Source of the DNA: Dentipellis sp. KUC8613
Taxonomy: Eukaryota; Basidiomycota; Agaricomycetes; Russulales; Hericiaceae
Assembly (NCBI GenBank): GCA_002286715.1
Contig: NSJX01000057.1
Coordinates: 67,251 to 131,250 of the forward strand
Direction: 5' to 3'
DNA length: 64,000 nt
Shown: positions 22,094 to 34,825 of the stretch, piece after piece
How positions within the stretch are numbered: the first letter of the stretch is position 1
Layout: every line of letters begins with the position of its first letter
Made by a program: the position numbers and the translations under genes
Notes under the pieces: generated by a model
Database searches by the model: none
What the model was told of the DNA's origin: nothing
The model's input: only the letters and a program-made list of their open reading frames with translations

Positions 22094-24756
22094 TATTCTA
22101 ATTACGCGCTTTCGCGCCAGACATAATATACGTCGACGTTTGATCTGTGTAATGTAACATTGATGCTTTCATAAATTCTACACATGGCTGCGGCTTGAGT
22201 GCTTGAAGGCGCTTGAGCAGTCATCTCTTCGGCACGCGAGTTGGCTCGCAGGCCTCTGGTCTGTGAATGTGTGAGAAAAAAATGCAAGAGTGGGTGGCAC
22301 CTGCTACTCTCCTGGTTTGTTCTCTCGCCACCTCCGGCGGGGGGATATCTTGAGGGCTGGTCCAGGGTCTCTCTATTCTTGTCAGAGCCGCGGCGCGCTG
22401 GAGTCGTAAACGCACCTATTGGGCATGTATTGGTTCAAGGGGCTGGAGCAGCAGCACGTACTGCACTTAACATTGCGATGTTCGAGCAACGGCTGTATGA
22501 CATACGTTCCAGCATGAAAATGCGGCACCTGTTCAAAGTAGCGGTAAATGAGTCGAAGGCAATACGCGTCGCACATCTACAACCCATCCCATTTCAGCAT
22601 GAGAAGCCCATACGCGACCTTGAACGTCGCTCTCATAGAGACCCACCCACAGAGAATGCCCGACAAAGATTGGTGGGTCTCATCTCATCAGTGGGGCGTA
22701 TTTCTGTCGAATCTTGAACGAAGGCGCCTTCGGTCCTTAGGACTCCTTTTGACGCCTGTGCCGCTATCTGTCGGCCAATTCTCTTGGAGGCACCGCCCCG
22801 CACCTTTCAACAAGGTGAGGCAGCGTTTGCATGGACGAGCTGCCGAGGCTGCCGAGTCTGAAGGAGCCTTTCAGCGAGCCAGGTCAATATATACACGGCG
22901 GGAATGATGGGGCGCGGCTCGGGACGTGGAAGGCAGCAGGCACGACATCGGCTCTCGCGCCAGTGGAATCTTTGTTATCCAGGTTTACAGACGGCGCCGG
23001 ATCGACAACCAACAGCACCTGCAACGCGGAGGCTAGTCCTGGCAAGGTAGGAGAAGAGGACCGAATGATATGCAGTAAAAGGGCATTCTAAGCTTGCTGC
23101 GATCAGAAGGCTCCGGGACTCGAATGCAGACCGGAGCTAGTTGTTCAGCGCTCATGATCAGTGCCCAGCCTCTGTCAACGAGGGCCTGACAAAGGCCCAA
23201 ACACCCCCACTACTTCCTGCATGACCATTGTGGGTTGCTAAGGTGATATCTCTGTACGCCAGGGGCTCGAGATCTATTCAGATGAACTTGCACATAATCA
23301 AAAAAAGCCCGGGAGCGCCTCGTCGCCAAGTCAAGCCGGTCCGTGGAAAGGGGATAGAGTAACGTCGGTTAACGTTGTCCAATTGCCTGATAGCCCAGCA
23401 GCGATGAAACCACCCAGCCTGTCATTGTTGACTGTGCGTGCATCGTGAAATCAGCGAAGCGGAGGACGCCGTATGCATATCAAAGGATATCACTCGGGCC
23501 ACGGCAGATGCAAACACGCCCTAGCACCTCTCTCGGGCCGGGATGTCGGCTTCTCAAGATCTCGGACAATCACGTGGAGCCCATACATATAGATCCTGCC
23601 ACCAGACAGCCCGAGGGTGAAGAAAAACTTGTAGTTGCAGGTCAGTGAAGGGGGTCGTGCAATGCACAGAAACTGACCCTTGGTGACACGCACGTACATG
23701 AGTCGATGCACACCGTGTGCACCTCTTCTGGTCAAGACAACGACCATCCTAGAGCGCGTCACCATCGTCGGCGTAATGCGCCTAGACCGGTTACTGTTTG
23801 GAGAATGTCGTCGAAGGGGTACTGGTACTGTAGCAGGTTCACAATCAGGGATAAAGAAGGTCCTGCAGAAAATATGTTTCTTGCCGGAAACAATATGCAT
23901 AACAAGAACGCAACATCCAAGCAATAAGGCTCGAAGTAGCCGGGATCCCGTATATCTGGCATTGGATCGCAATTTTCCTACCTGAAATAAACCTGCCCGG
24001 GGTGAGGGGGGCGAAAACACGTTCCGTTCTGGAAAAAAGCTTACGTTAACATGCCCGTCCAAGCACCTTCGAATGCCAGAAATCTCGCTACTGTCGACCG
24101 TCAGGACAAGGGCTGCGCCGGACCAGCGATCGCTGGAGCGGGGGAAGTTGTTAAGCAGTGAATCCGGATTACGTGGAGTGGGCTGCCGTACTTTTGCAGG
24201 AGCTTGATAGCAGATGTAAGATCGTCGCCACCACCGTGTGCCTAAATCTTGGCAGATATGCATGCATAACGATATCCAAGTTCATCACAGGATGCAATCT
24301 GTTATCTTCGTAGCTGGCAGATTTTGAAGTTACCTCTATTAGCACTGTCAACAGCCGTTCACTGCGCAGAGTACCTACATAATGAAGACATTACTTCCCT
24401 CCTTCCTCCATTTCATGCTTTCAGAATCCCTCTATTACGCAAGTCTCTACGGCGAGTCAGCAGCACATTCATATTCGTCGCCTGAACCTACGGAGATTAC
24501 TCACGATGTCAATGGACCTCTTCTCACTTCCGGCCACCACCCAACCGAAACGCCGATGGTGACAAGCAGGATGTCGAAGTCGAGGAAGGGAGGCCCTGTG
24601 GCTGTGGCATCGTCACCGCCGTCGTCGTTGAAGATTCTTTGAGCAAAAAATGATATGCCCCAACGAGAGCGACAGAATGCAGGTCAAGAGGGGGGTACAA
24701 TGGTGGAGACTCTATGTGAAAAAGACGGGTACCCCGACGGGATGCGTCGGTAGCGA

Positions 24757-24799
24757 GGTCTGTCAACGCAGAGTATCTCTACACTGTGCTACGGAGCCT
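24757..24799 (+). repeat. Dispersed 46-bp repeat, copy 2
   Basis: Reads ggtctgtcaacgcagagta, then ctct, then acactgtgctacgg. It forms a tandem pair with copy 3, starts being 97 bp apart. Confidence 0.75.
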
Positions 24800-24853
24800 A
24801 ATCACTATCTTGGATCGAGAAAAGGGCCGAATCAAGCAGCATCTTATTGACCA

Positions 24854-24900
24854 GGCCTGTCAGCGCAGAGTAAAACTACTCCGTGCTACGGGTCCTACAG
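24854..24900 (+). repeat. Dispersed 46-bp repeat, copy 3
   Basis: Closest copy to the consensus (GGCCTGTCAGCGCAGAGTA, then CTACTCCGTGCTACGG and GTCCTACAG). Followed by tgagatacagag, as in copy 1. Confidence 0.8.
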
Positions 24901-26365
24901 CCAAAAGACAGCAGCATGAGATACAGAGGTGAGTTGTTTAGAGAACTCCGCACCAACTAGTACGATCAAATTTGATTGTTTGTCCCTATTTGTATGAACC
25001 ACCGTGGTGCTGCCCGTACATCCCGCTGTTCTTGCGCGACAGTGCTTTCGACGACAGCGACTGCAGTACTATTACACTGCTACAACAATTGACCGATAGG
25101 TGAATTTAAACTATGACTACGTTGTTTGCGTTTCTGTCTTCCAATGAACCGTGCGCACCAAAGAATACTTCAGAATCGCTGCCCCTGCGAGAACACTATG
25201 CGCGGCATAGGAGATGCTCCGCAAAGGCCCCAACGAACCTGGAGTTCTTCTGAAACCCCACGGAAGCGACATTTGTCTCGCCCCACCCCGGGATCTGCTA
25301 AACACGGCTTCCCACTGTGATGTCTTTGTCACAACATTCTAAAACGGCGCCTAGTATGCGTCTTGCGGCTTACTTTCTGCGCGGATCGGCACCACCAGAT
25401 AACGCGTCCAGGACGTCAACGCCGTGCGTAGCGAAAAGGCCCGTAAGGATGCACAGTATTCTGCAAGGGCTGCGAGCGCTCGCAAGGCATGCTCTACTCC
25501 AAGCAGTCAGTCGCGTGGGCAACAGGAAACGTACTGCCCTTGAACTGCTGGCACTGTACTAGGCTCCTGCTCTGACTCGAAGAAGTGTGCACCGGATGTC
25601 ATAGCAAAAGGAGCGTCTTGAGCATTGGCTTTCGAGAGTCCTTGGATGGCTTCTAATGGGCTCGAGGACGACATCGCGTGACGCGGCCAGACATGAACGT
25701 TGAACTCGTGAACCACCGGTTCGAGAGCCTCAGAGTGGCATGTAACCTGTTGAGTTTAGACGTCAGTTGCATAGCTCTTGACGAGGGACGGGCTCGTAAA
25801 GCAGAGTGCGACGAACGAAGGACGGCGACTGCCCTCGTCGCCGTTTGGCGTGGAGCTACAGGACGTACGTAGGATCATCCACATGACCTGAACGCTTCAA
25901 AGACTTCCGTTGAGGACGCGAGTCGAGGAACAGGAACGATAGTGAGTTGTTGCGAAGGACACTCCATACCGAATACTCACCTCTGTATGATCCCGCTCAG
26001 CGCAGTGGTTCGCAGGTGGAAACCACTCCCCAATAACGACTCAACTGAGGCCACAGACGGGGTACACGCTCAATGGGTCGTCAGATATTCCCAAGGAGGA
26101 ATAAGACTGGAGTCTTCGTCGTGTACGTCGAACTGAATGGCTTTCGTGGTGATGCTCTGCACAAGGGCAGATACGACGGCTACCCGATTTTGCGATTTAT
26201 AAGCTGCGAAGGAAGAGCCGTTGGTGAAAAGAGGGTGTCGTACGAAGAGAAGCAAAGGGAAGGGAAAGGTGAGCAATGCAGGCGAGAGAGCGGATACGGG
26301 AGAAGGCGACAATTTGCTCAGCCACGACAAGGTCGCAAATCTTAGTACGCGAATGCTCGGGCCGA

Positions 26366-26408
26366 TGCTCCAAGCTCCAAGCTCCAAGCTCCAAGCTTCA
26401 AGCTTCAA
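26366..26408. repeat. 7-bp tandem repeat GCTCCAA/GCTTCAA
   Basis: Six near-perfect heptamers lie about 110 bp downstream (3' side) of the demethylase stop codon. Confidence 0.85.
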
Positions 26409-26514
26409 TCGAGTCTCAGGTGTACATGCATACTAGTAGCGGGAATTGCCTGACCCTTGTTGCCGATCTACTACTTAGGTCCATGGAGTATAAATGGTCG
26501 TAGCAGCCGTAACT

Positions 26515-29130
26515 TCAGGTGCCCATCGAAAGCCCCAGCAATTGCTTTGCTCTTTCTACCAGATGTTTGTACTCGATATCAAAATCCTCTGCCTTCATAC
26601 CGACTAGCCGCATTCTGGCCTCACCGTCGAGCCGGAAAAGACGGTGATGTTGTTCTATGTCCCTTCTTTGACAACCCAAGCAATCAGGTAGAAGATACGG
26701 AAATCCAATAGCAATGCTCACATGTGGCAGATCAATCCGTTCCGATGGAAGAGTGCACCACGAGACCAACATGCACTTTTTGAAGCGGTATAAAGTGGGC
26801 ATGCATATTTAACCAAGGGGTCGTCAACGACTTGATGGCTCTTTTTTACCTTTTTACTTGAGCGTTTCCTACGGTTTTCTCTGGCTCTTCGACCGTCGCC
26901 CGCAGGAGCTTCAGGTCCGCCCAACAGAGCACTCAAGTCAGCGCCAGGCCGGTGTGGAGAAAGCGCATCGAGGGCAGAGAAATCGGGCAGAACTTCAGCG
27001 TCTTGGGGCTCTGTCCGTTGTCCGTCTACAATGTGTGCAGGCACAGCGTGTAAAATATCGTCGTAATTCTTGCGAAGGCAATGCCATGCGTCCCATAGTG
27101 TCTTGTAGATCTGTAGTACATCATCACCCTCGTTTGTCAGGCGCTCCTGACGATATTCCTGCGCCAGTTCTAATGTCGTTGACAGATTTTCCATGCATAT
27201 GAAGTCGTATGCAATTTTGATGGAGTCAGAAAAATTGCAGACCTATACGATGACAGAATTGAACCTCATGTAACTGAAATGAAGTAAAAGCTAGCCGTAC
27301 TTGATGTGGAGATCCTGCCGGAATGAACACTGAATCGCCTGGCCGCTGAGTGAACACGTAGGGAGTGATGTGATGCACATCGTGAAGAAGCTGTAGATCT
27401 CTCGGTGTGAGGTAGATACTTTGAGAATGGATGGGGTCCCCGGGTCCCTGAAATTGAAACTCTGGTAGCTCGCGCAGCAATTTGGAAAGTGCAGGTGCAT
27501 CACGTCGATGGAAAATGACCCAACGAGCGCCACCGGAAGCACCTTCCGGCGGGGCGGAGGCATGGGCCATAACGTTGACCGCGTCTGTCACGTCTTTATG
27601 TAGACGAGTAGAACCGTGATGAGAGTCGTCATCGACAGTACCGAATGCACTGTACATCTTCGGGCCTAAGAGGGAAGAAGGAGTCAATCAATATTCATTA
27701 TTGTCCAACAGGCGATAACCCACCCAGATCTGGAGAAATGATGTTATCCGGGAAATGCGCCGCCAAATTGAGGACACCATCTGGGCGCGTGAGGTCTGGG
27801 AACGGCACAGCTAGCTTGAACGAGTCATAATGTTGACCATATCTTACTTTTAAGTGTTCGGTGGGCGGCCAGTCCTGCCGAGCACTGCCGTCAGAATGCA
27901 GATGTGACACGATGGCTAGGTGGGCGCTTACTTTGAGCTTCAACGCGCGACCATGTGGGTGGGAGGTCCCGAATTCTCCAAAGAAACTAGCAAGTGTGCC
28001 CGCGAACTCATGCTGCGTCTCCGTGTCCACCAATTTCACGGCATCCTTTCCATAAAGCCGTACAAAACTTTGGGGACTCCATGGCCCCGGCAAATCGACG
28101 TTTGTGACAACGACAGGTCGGCCTGTGGAGAACTGCTGAATGAATTCACGATATGGAAAACCGTCGACGGGACGACTGTAAACTGTATTGTATTGAATTG
28201 CTTCTGCCCCCAATTGCGCTCTACGAGAATCAGTATCGCGTACATGACAGCTATAAGAACGCACGATTGTGGGAAACCATGAGCAGATGACATGCGTGCC
28301 ATTTCTTGGAGTGCCTCCTTGAGTTCCGAGTCCTTAAAGCGCGATACTGGCAGAAGGTCTGTCCGGAGATGATTTCGACTGTCGCATCTAGTGGCCATGA
28401 AGCACACGCTGTTCTACAACCGATCGCTCACTTGAGGACGCAAATCCTCGACGAAGAAGCAGTCGATAAAGAACTTACCTCGAAGACTTCGTCACGGCAG
28501 GCATCGCAAACGTCGCGCCCACAATTGGAGCACATCCAAGCCTGGCTGAACAAAAATGTGCTGCAGATGTCTGATGACAAGAGCCCGAAAATCCTCGTGT
28601 CAATGATTCTGCGATCGTCAAGGTCACACCCACGTACCGCAGTTGATGCGCTCCCTCAATGGCCACTCCATCTGTATCAGCCCCTCCCTCTCCTGATGAC
28701 TAGCTTCCTTCACTAAAAGCGGGTGCAGCACGTTCGCAATCACATTCTACGACATAGTGAATTGTTTAATCGGGAAGCCATGAGAGATCACTATACAAGC
28801 TTGCAGTCGTACTCGGAGGGCAGCGTCCTTCTGTTGAAGACGAGTCTCCATTGTATAAGCTCTTCTGCTTGCTCCTGGGCGTGGAAGGAGACCCTGTACG
28901 AATCGGTTCCGGGTATCGGTGTTACAATACGAAAATCTGATAATGTGAGGATCCCTGAGCTTGTAGGACTGCAGGGAGCATGGATACATACCACGGAAAA
29001 CACAATTCTTTGAATTTCCGACTTGACAGTTATAGCAGGCCTGCAGTGACTTGAACGGCGTACTGACCCTCCGGCGTTGACTGAGACAAGTAGATGTCTG
29101 ACGAATGGTACTAGATGCATCGGCAGACAT
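26515..29130 (-). CDS. KDM3-type JmjC domain histone lysine demethylase
   Basis: Ten exons splice to an uninterrupted 701-residue protein: 29130-28992, 28936-28797, 28746-28638, 28570-28479, 28413-28265, 28220-27932, 27874-27724, 27665-27301, 27242-26722 and 26665-26515. Nine introns (44-67 bp) have GT-AG ends and consistent phases. An N-terminal zinc-binding segment carries C32, C35 and C43. A second has C129, C132, C143, C146, C151 and C154 (CSNCGRDVCDAC). The JmjC domain starts near residue 300 (GRPVVVTNVD, DWPPTEHL). Its iron ligands are H379 and D381 in STRLHKDVTDAVNV, and H477 in AGSPHQV, a spacing typical of JmjC. A Lys/Arg-rich tail precedes a final Cys/His segment. By family it should remove methyl groups from histone H3 lysine 9 in the nucleus using Fe(II) and 2-oxoglutarate. 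An alternative upstream start exists at 29190. Confidence 0.85.
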
Positions 29131-29860
29131 CTTGGCGACTACGGCGGTGCTTTCCAAATGTGAGAATCTGGAGCAGCCGATGCGTCGCACGCAAGTTGCA
29201 ACACGAGCGACGAACGACGAAACCTGATGGTGGGTAACGAGTATGGTCTATAGGGGAATATAGAATGGGGCCAAGACTCAGAATGGACGGACCGCCGTCA
29301 ACTTCGTCACAATGACAATCGCCGCCGCGACAAGCTACATAGCCTTCCGTACACCAGCCTAATCAATGGAATCTCTCCCGAATCTTTCCACCTCCAACCC
29401 GACTTCCCCCCTCCTCCTACATCGCTGTTAATCTCCCTCAAAACGGGTGCTTTCACTTTGCTCAATGAGGATCGTTCAGCGCATAGACAGCACTTGCAAT
29501 AGCTCAGCCCCATTCACTAGCCGTACCTTCCGCTCGCGCTTTCCACCAGGAGTTCGCTTTGTACGAGCTCGGCAATTGTACAGTACTTAGCGCGAGTTCA
29601 AGAGCAGCTCTACCACAAGGGTAGAGGAATAAGAAGGTAGGTAACGTACTGCTCAGCAGCACCTCGCGGGTTGGCATGGGAAGTCGATAAAACCGTCCAG
29701 ATATATATCATAGTTTGGGAAGCCTATATATATTCTCAGCTAGCGGCCGTCATGACCATACGCATCGGGATCCTCGTTATCTTGTCGCGGCCTGTGTCTT
29801 CGCCGCTCCCATCTCCCCTGATTATTTGAGCAATTCTCCACCGTAACCGTCATGTGACCC

Positions 29861-31763
29861 TTAGGCCTGCTGAAAATATAAAGGAATCAGGTTTTCGGCA
29901 GAGCAGTGTATGGCGATTGGCGTACCTCGTTAGTCGTGTCTAAGGCAGACGGGAGGTGCTCAGTGATAAAGCACATTGTGGTCATACTCGTCTCCATCAT
30001 GGTCTTAGTCTCGGAACCGGCGGCACCATCTTTAATGGTGACATATGTGAGGTCGTAGGGCGGCGTACGCGCCGGGTGCAAAGTTTGCGAGGCCGGCATT
30101 GAGGCCGAATCATGTGAAGGGGTCTGCGCAGAGAGGAATGCTTCGTTGTCAAAAAAATACGGCACGTTGCTCGATGGCATATCGCGTGGGAGATCGAGGC
30201 GCGTTGCTTGGGCAGGTGGGACAAATCCGGCCCATGACGGTATGCGGATGCCTGTAAATTGGGTCGCCAGGAATGCAGCAATGACAATGTACAGCTAACG
30301 ATGCCAATAAGTCACCAGCCATGTAAAAGACCCAGTGCTCTTACTCACAGCGAAGCCCGTCCAAGCCGCGATCCTATAAAAAAATGGGACAACCCTTGTT
30401 CTAGACAACCAAGAAGCAGGTCCCCTTGAATCCTCGACTGCCAACCAGACTGACAGAACACAATCGTCCCGTTGATCTGATGTGCCTGTGACAATTCGCC
30501 GTTCTCTGCCATTCTCGGCGTAAGCCTGGATAAGGAGTTTTAGAGTTTCCCAATGAACCTGAAGCGCAGCGTGTCTTTACCATCGCTTGGACAACTTCTG
30601 CCTTGGAGCCTAACGACAAAGGGTGAGGAGACGTCTACGTTGAAATTTTGTATGCTCACCATCCTCGCCGTGACGTAAGGTCTGAACAGTGTGAGTTGGT
30701 TGCTTCACGTCTATCAAACGAACTGTCCCAAAGCTTGATCCGATAACGACGAAATCACCCCCATGAATGTAGACTATCGGAATCTTGATATTCTTCTCAC
30801 CGCTTGAGTGAAGACTGTTCGCGACGTATTTTGCATCCGCAGTTGCCATTGAGGATCTCGTGAGGGAATACCAGTCAACCCCGTCGCAGAGGTTCGTGAC
30901 AGCAAGATTACATCCCCCTGGTGCAATGCTTAGGCCTCCGCTGCCATGAATCACAGGTTCGTATCGTCGAAGTTTCCGGGGAGATAAAGGATGGAAGCTT
31001 ACATGCGGGTAGCTCTTGGAACAATTCTCCACACTGGATCAGGGTCTGCATACCGTACGTTCCAACCTCTATGGTGCCAATCAGTCACGAAAGCGACGAC
31101 TGGTGGAAGATTATACGTCACTCACACGATGCCACTGACGACATATGCGACTACGAGTTCATCGTTGGCAAACTTAAGCTCGCAGGCCTGAGTCAGGGGC
31201 TCCGAGACCAATGCCTGTAGACCAGGGATGGTAGGCGGCGCTGGCAGTACGCGCCGATCCGTCAATGATGCTGATAATGACTAAGTAAAGAACAGACGTA
31301 AATTTATGAGAACACATACACAATGTTCCTTGCTTGAAAAGATAGACGGATGGTCCGCACGCAATAGCTACGTCACTGCCATGTTGAGCTATTGAGTATA
31401 TCTCTTCTTTCGCCACGCTCTCCATGATGATATAGTCGGACCGCTAGAGACGGCAATGAGTTATACGAATACTCCAGTGAGAAGAACGCAGACGAGATGT
31501 TGTAGGCGTAGCTGTATTATGTGTATATCCCCTGCTGCATCTCCTACGATGATGGTGTCTTTGAACTGGTCGCTCCATGCGATAGCCGTGATTGAGGATA
31601 TGCACCGCATTTTCCGCACCTCCTTCGTGAAATCTCCTGTAAATACGCGCAGAATACCGTCCTCACCACCGCTTGCGCAATACGCTGCGTTCGGGGAGAA
31701 GGCAATCACGTTGATGCTATCGGTAAACCCGGTGATCTGTCTCTGAAGGCGATATCTGGCCAT
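29861..31763 (-). CDS. WD40-repeat protein with C-terminal membrane segment
   Basis: Nine exons give a continuous 489-residue protein: 31763-31494, 31443-31320, 31270-31126, 31068-31003, 30940-30660, 30609-30581, 30525-30349, 30294-29926 and 29869-29861. All introns are 49-62 bp with GT-AG ends. It starts MARYRLQRQITGFTDSINV and has WD40-like strands (AFSPNAAYCASGGEDGILRVF, split here by weak repeats; LAVTNLCDGVDWYSL; VVIGSSFGTVRLIDV; IVTGTSDQRDDCVLSVWL), enough for about seven blades. A hydrophobic helix at about 352-380 (IAAWTGFALYIVIAAF) is followed by a Ser/Thr/Pro-rich tail of roughly 105 residues. The last exon is only nine bases (Gln-Ala-stop). If that intron is retained, translation ends at 29887 instead. 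This WD40-plus-membrane arrangement is one I associate with agaricomycete families of unknown function. Confidence 0.8.
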
Positions 31764-31779
31764 TGTTGAAAATCGACAG

Positions 31780-31830
31780 AGGGCGGCGGCGGCGGCGGTG
31801 GTGGTGGTGGTGGTGGTGGTGGTGGTGGTG
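31780..31830. repeat. GGC/GTG trinucleotide repeat in WD40 gene leader
   Basis: About six GGC units followed by eleven GTG units lie 17 bp upstream of the WD40 gene start codon on its 5' side. On the gene's strand this is a CAC/GCC repeat in the leader. In one frame it would encode Thr/Ala runs joined to the protein, but the internal ATG fits the family start better. Confidence 0.85.
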
Positions 31831-33208
31831 CGAAGAAGAGTAAACATGCCTCGCAGCCCTCAGCACTGAACACACGTGGGTACATGCAACAACCTCGTTG
31901 TACTGGAACGTCACGCTAACCGTGTTGCACAGCAAGCCACGTACAAGCGTCAGGCTGGGCTCAGTGGCGTGGCAGGCCGCATAGAATCTCAGCAAGCCAT
32001 CTCCATAACAATGGAAGTAGAGTTTGGACCTAGGGGAACAATAAGAGAGACTGCAGTTGTTGGATGAATTGAGACATGATGCACAATGCGTTAACTAGTG
32101 ATGTTTTTCTAAGAGAAGCATAGCAGTGTCAGAGCTATCGGGTAATAGTAGAACAGGTATCTTACGGGACCAAAAGGTAGAGGTATGGGGTGTGCTACAC
32201 GATGATCGCCCGTGTTATCAGCCTCATTGACAAGCAATTAAACGAGTTGAAAAACAAGACAACACATCCAAGCTCCCCCAGGGCTCCTTGCACCTGGGGC
32301 ACCTTTCGTAAATTTTACAAAGCTAAGGCTAGCTTGTACCAGAACCGCCTGCGCGACAACCAGCTGTACCTCCTATGATCGGATGTGAGGACAGTGCGCC
32401 GTTGATTCCGCATGCGTTGATCAGGACGTAAGGACGGCGCTGGTCTTGCGAGAACAGGAATCACCATGTTGAAGTCGTGATGGTACGTCGCCGCTCGATT
32501 TCAGGCCGGGGCAGCTGAGTGATCTCATCTCGTGGCTCTCAGCTCTCGAAACATCATGAAAAAGACATAGCTCTTACTTACTGTTGGAATGGCGCCCAAA
32601 TGAGTGCGAACGGCCTTGAAACTGTTGATAGCGGTGTGGCAATTCAATTCGTAAGAACTTGCGGACTCGCGCAGAGAAAACGAAGAGCAACCGTCCAAGA
32701 CGCGGCCGTTGTGGGAGAAAATCGATGTTGCGACTCCACTGGCCTCGATTTCTATCATTGGCTCGAGACATGCAGTACTTACACGAGTCGTTCGTCACGC
32801 GTCACACGTCACGCGTCATTGCACAATTCTATCAAGAGTCAAAAGGGAACCGCCGAGACCTCCCTTGATCCACATCACAGCCCTGCGGGCATTACCTGGT
32901 CTCGAGAGCGACATTCTGCTCAAATATTGCCAAAGCGACGTTCAACAATCATACGTGCGAAGTCGCAGATACTTTCCACTTTTTCTGTGAACCGACCAGC
33001 TCAAGACTCCTGAAGACTCACTGTGCTATGCAACGTACAACTCGCCCGTATCAATGCTGCATGAGGATCATGCTCTCTTCGAGCATGATTCACGCCGATC
33101 AACGCGAGCACAGGACCCAATGTTACAGACACCCGAACGGCGAGCTTGGATTGACAAAGATCAGTGAGCTCACACGCGAAGACAGGCGCAATGTATTGTA
33201 GTAGTGCT
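31831..33208. other. Intergenic, nothing recognised
   Basis: This space separates the WD40 gene leader from the 3' end of the HxD...H...R pseudogene. Overlapping frames on both strands (for example plus 32519-33013) lack splice support or motifs. Two short tracts near 32790-32820 repeat cacgcgtca. Confidence 0.5.
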
Positions 33209-34825
33209 TCAGATCGAGGGGAAATTTCCGCTGGCCAGCATCTTGTCCTTGTCACACTTCCCCGAATTCCCGGCCTCTTTTGCCATCTCAACCGTCGTGT
33301 ATCCAAGCTCCGCAGTCTGTACAACGGAGGCCTGCGTGAACCAGACGGACGAGCGGCGGCCGTCCCTGCCGTCCGAGTACTCTGTTGTCTCGAGTGTCGG
33401 GAGTTCGCCGTCTGGCGTCGTGACAATCAGGGAGCCTGCGAACAGAGACAAGAAGACATTGGTGCACACATTGAAGGGAGTATACCAAACCTGCTTACGA
33501 TCAGAATTGAAATGCATAAACAGCGACGAGGGGTAGGCCACGAAACCTCCAGGCGGAACCTGGATGATGACACCCGCCTCCCAAAGCACCAACCATGCAC
33601 GTTCCTTGCGATGAAACCTGCCTGGAGAAGTCCTCCTTAGTCTAGGAAGTTTGCTGACAGGGGGAAACACACACCGTGTACAAATACAAGGCAGACACCA
33701 AATGCAACATTCTTCCAATCCACGTGAGGGAGGCAGTACACACGAGGAGCCTCGTCACTGGGGTAGTTGAGGCAGAAGTTGAAGAATAAATCGTAGTCTG
33801 ATCTAATTCCGTGCTTCTCCTCCAGCAATCTCGCACACGTATCGAACCGCTGGGCAGTTTGAGGGAAGTGGCGTCTGACGAATGCACACCCAAGTTTTCT
33901 GACATGGTCGGCAAAGTGAAGACATGCTACCAAGTGGGAGAGCGAGAACACTCACGTGAGACGATCTGCAGGTCCACCTGGGTAGAAGAAGTCTTTCAAA
34001 GCCTCAGCGTGCTGCTGGGTCCACGGAGTCACGCCTGGTTCCTGGAATCGTTTTCTTTAAGTACGATTGCCATGCGAATGGTCCATCGTCATACCTGCAG
34101 ATTGTTACGGTGGTAGCCCGAGATCATAAACTTGTGGTCTCCGCGGACATTCTTCTCGATTGTAGATTTGGGTATCTTCGCCCACCTGGGAACGAAGGTG
34201 TCACAACGACTGTCATAGGCTGGCAGCAGCTCGCGCATGCAGATATCTCACCCGGAACGCACAAACAAGTTTCGACGATCGATGTTGCCGATGAGAGTGG
34301 GTGGTTGGGCACTAAGGCTGCAGAAAAATTCTTTTGTGGAAGGATCGTATTTCTGTAGGAGCCAGTGAATTCTGGTCGTCGAGTCGGCGTCGTTCTCGCG
34401 TTGGTGTAGCGGATCGCTGTCATCATGATCAGTGCATATCTCTTTCTCACGTTTCTGTCCCGTGCGCACGGAGTCGTATTGACAACATCCGGCACGTTGA
34501 CGGCGGGCGCGAGGAGTGCCTGTAAGATCTTTTCGCGCACGATCTCGGACTTGTAAGCTCGACCAGAGCGCGTGCTACCTACATCTCCCAACAGCATTTG
34601 CACGAGCGGGTCCGCATTGCCATTTGGCTGTTGATATTGCTGCTGCATGTGGCGCCAGACAGCCAAGTCAGCCAGATCCATCGCAGATGAGACACGATGT
34701 TGCCCGTCACGTGTGACGGGACCAGAGGGCACACTGCCCACGGTATGGACAACGTGAGCAGGTTTGGAAAGGTAAACAGGAAGAGATAGAGTCTTATGAT
34801 AATAGCCGTGCAGGCTGCCTATCAT
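33209..34825 (-). pseudogene. DSBH (2-oxoglutarate/Fe(II) dioxygenase-like) protein, frameshifted
   Basis: The minus-strand reading assembles into one protein across five introns: donors GTGAGA near 34256, GTATGA near 34096, GTGAGT near 33956, GTGTGT near 33676 and GTAAGC near 33500. Recognisable stretches are WLLQKYDPSTKEFF, GNIDRRNLFVR, DHKFMISGYHRNNLQ, FFNFCLNYPSD, LPHVDWKNVAFG, RAWLVLWEAG, VPPGGFVAYPSSLFMHFN, RSSVWFTQAS and ASGNFPSI at the end. HVD, then H in FMHFN, then R in RSSV, fits the HxD...H...R ligand order of the double-stranded beta-helix dioxygenases; the enzymatic inference is mine. A one-base frameshift near 34375-34385 separates an N-terminal frame (RYTNARTTPTR) from the frame giving RIHWLLQKYD. 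No intron can absorb it, so the copy is probably dead unless it is a sequencing error. Confidence 0.65.

Larger units (their letters stand above)
22094..26514. other. Intergenic, repeat-bearing, no supported gene
   Basis: An open frame on the minus strand (24263-23490) includes SLLNNFPRSSDRWSG and VLTVDSSEISGIRRCL, which read like real protein, but the continuation is broken and I cannot build a gene; it may be a relic. A plus-strand frame at 24382 starts with a hydrophobic MKTLLPSFLHFML segment and is unsupported. Two copies of the dispersed repeat lie at 24757 and 24854. Confidence 0.4.

Noticed and set aside
23490..24263. 258-codon minus-strand frame as a gene
   Set aside because: Only the first third looks like protein; the rest has no support and splice alternatives lead to stops, so it was left as a possible relic.
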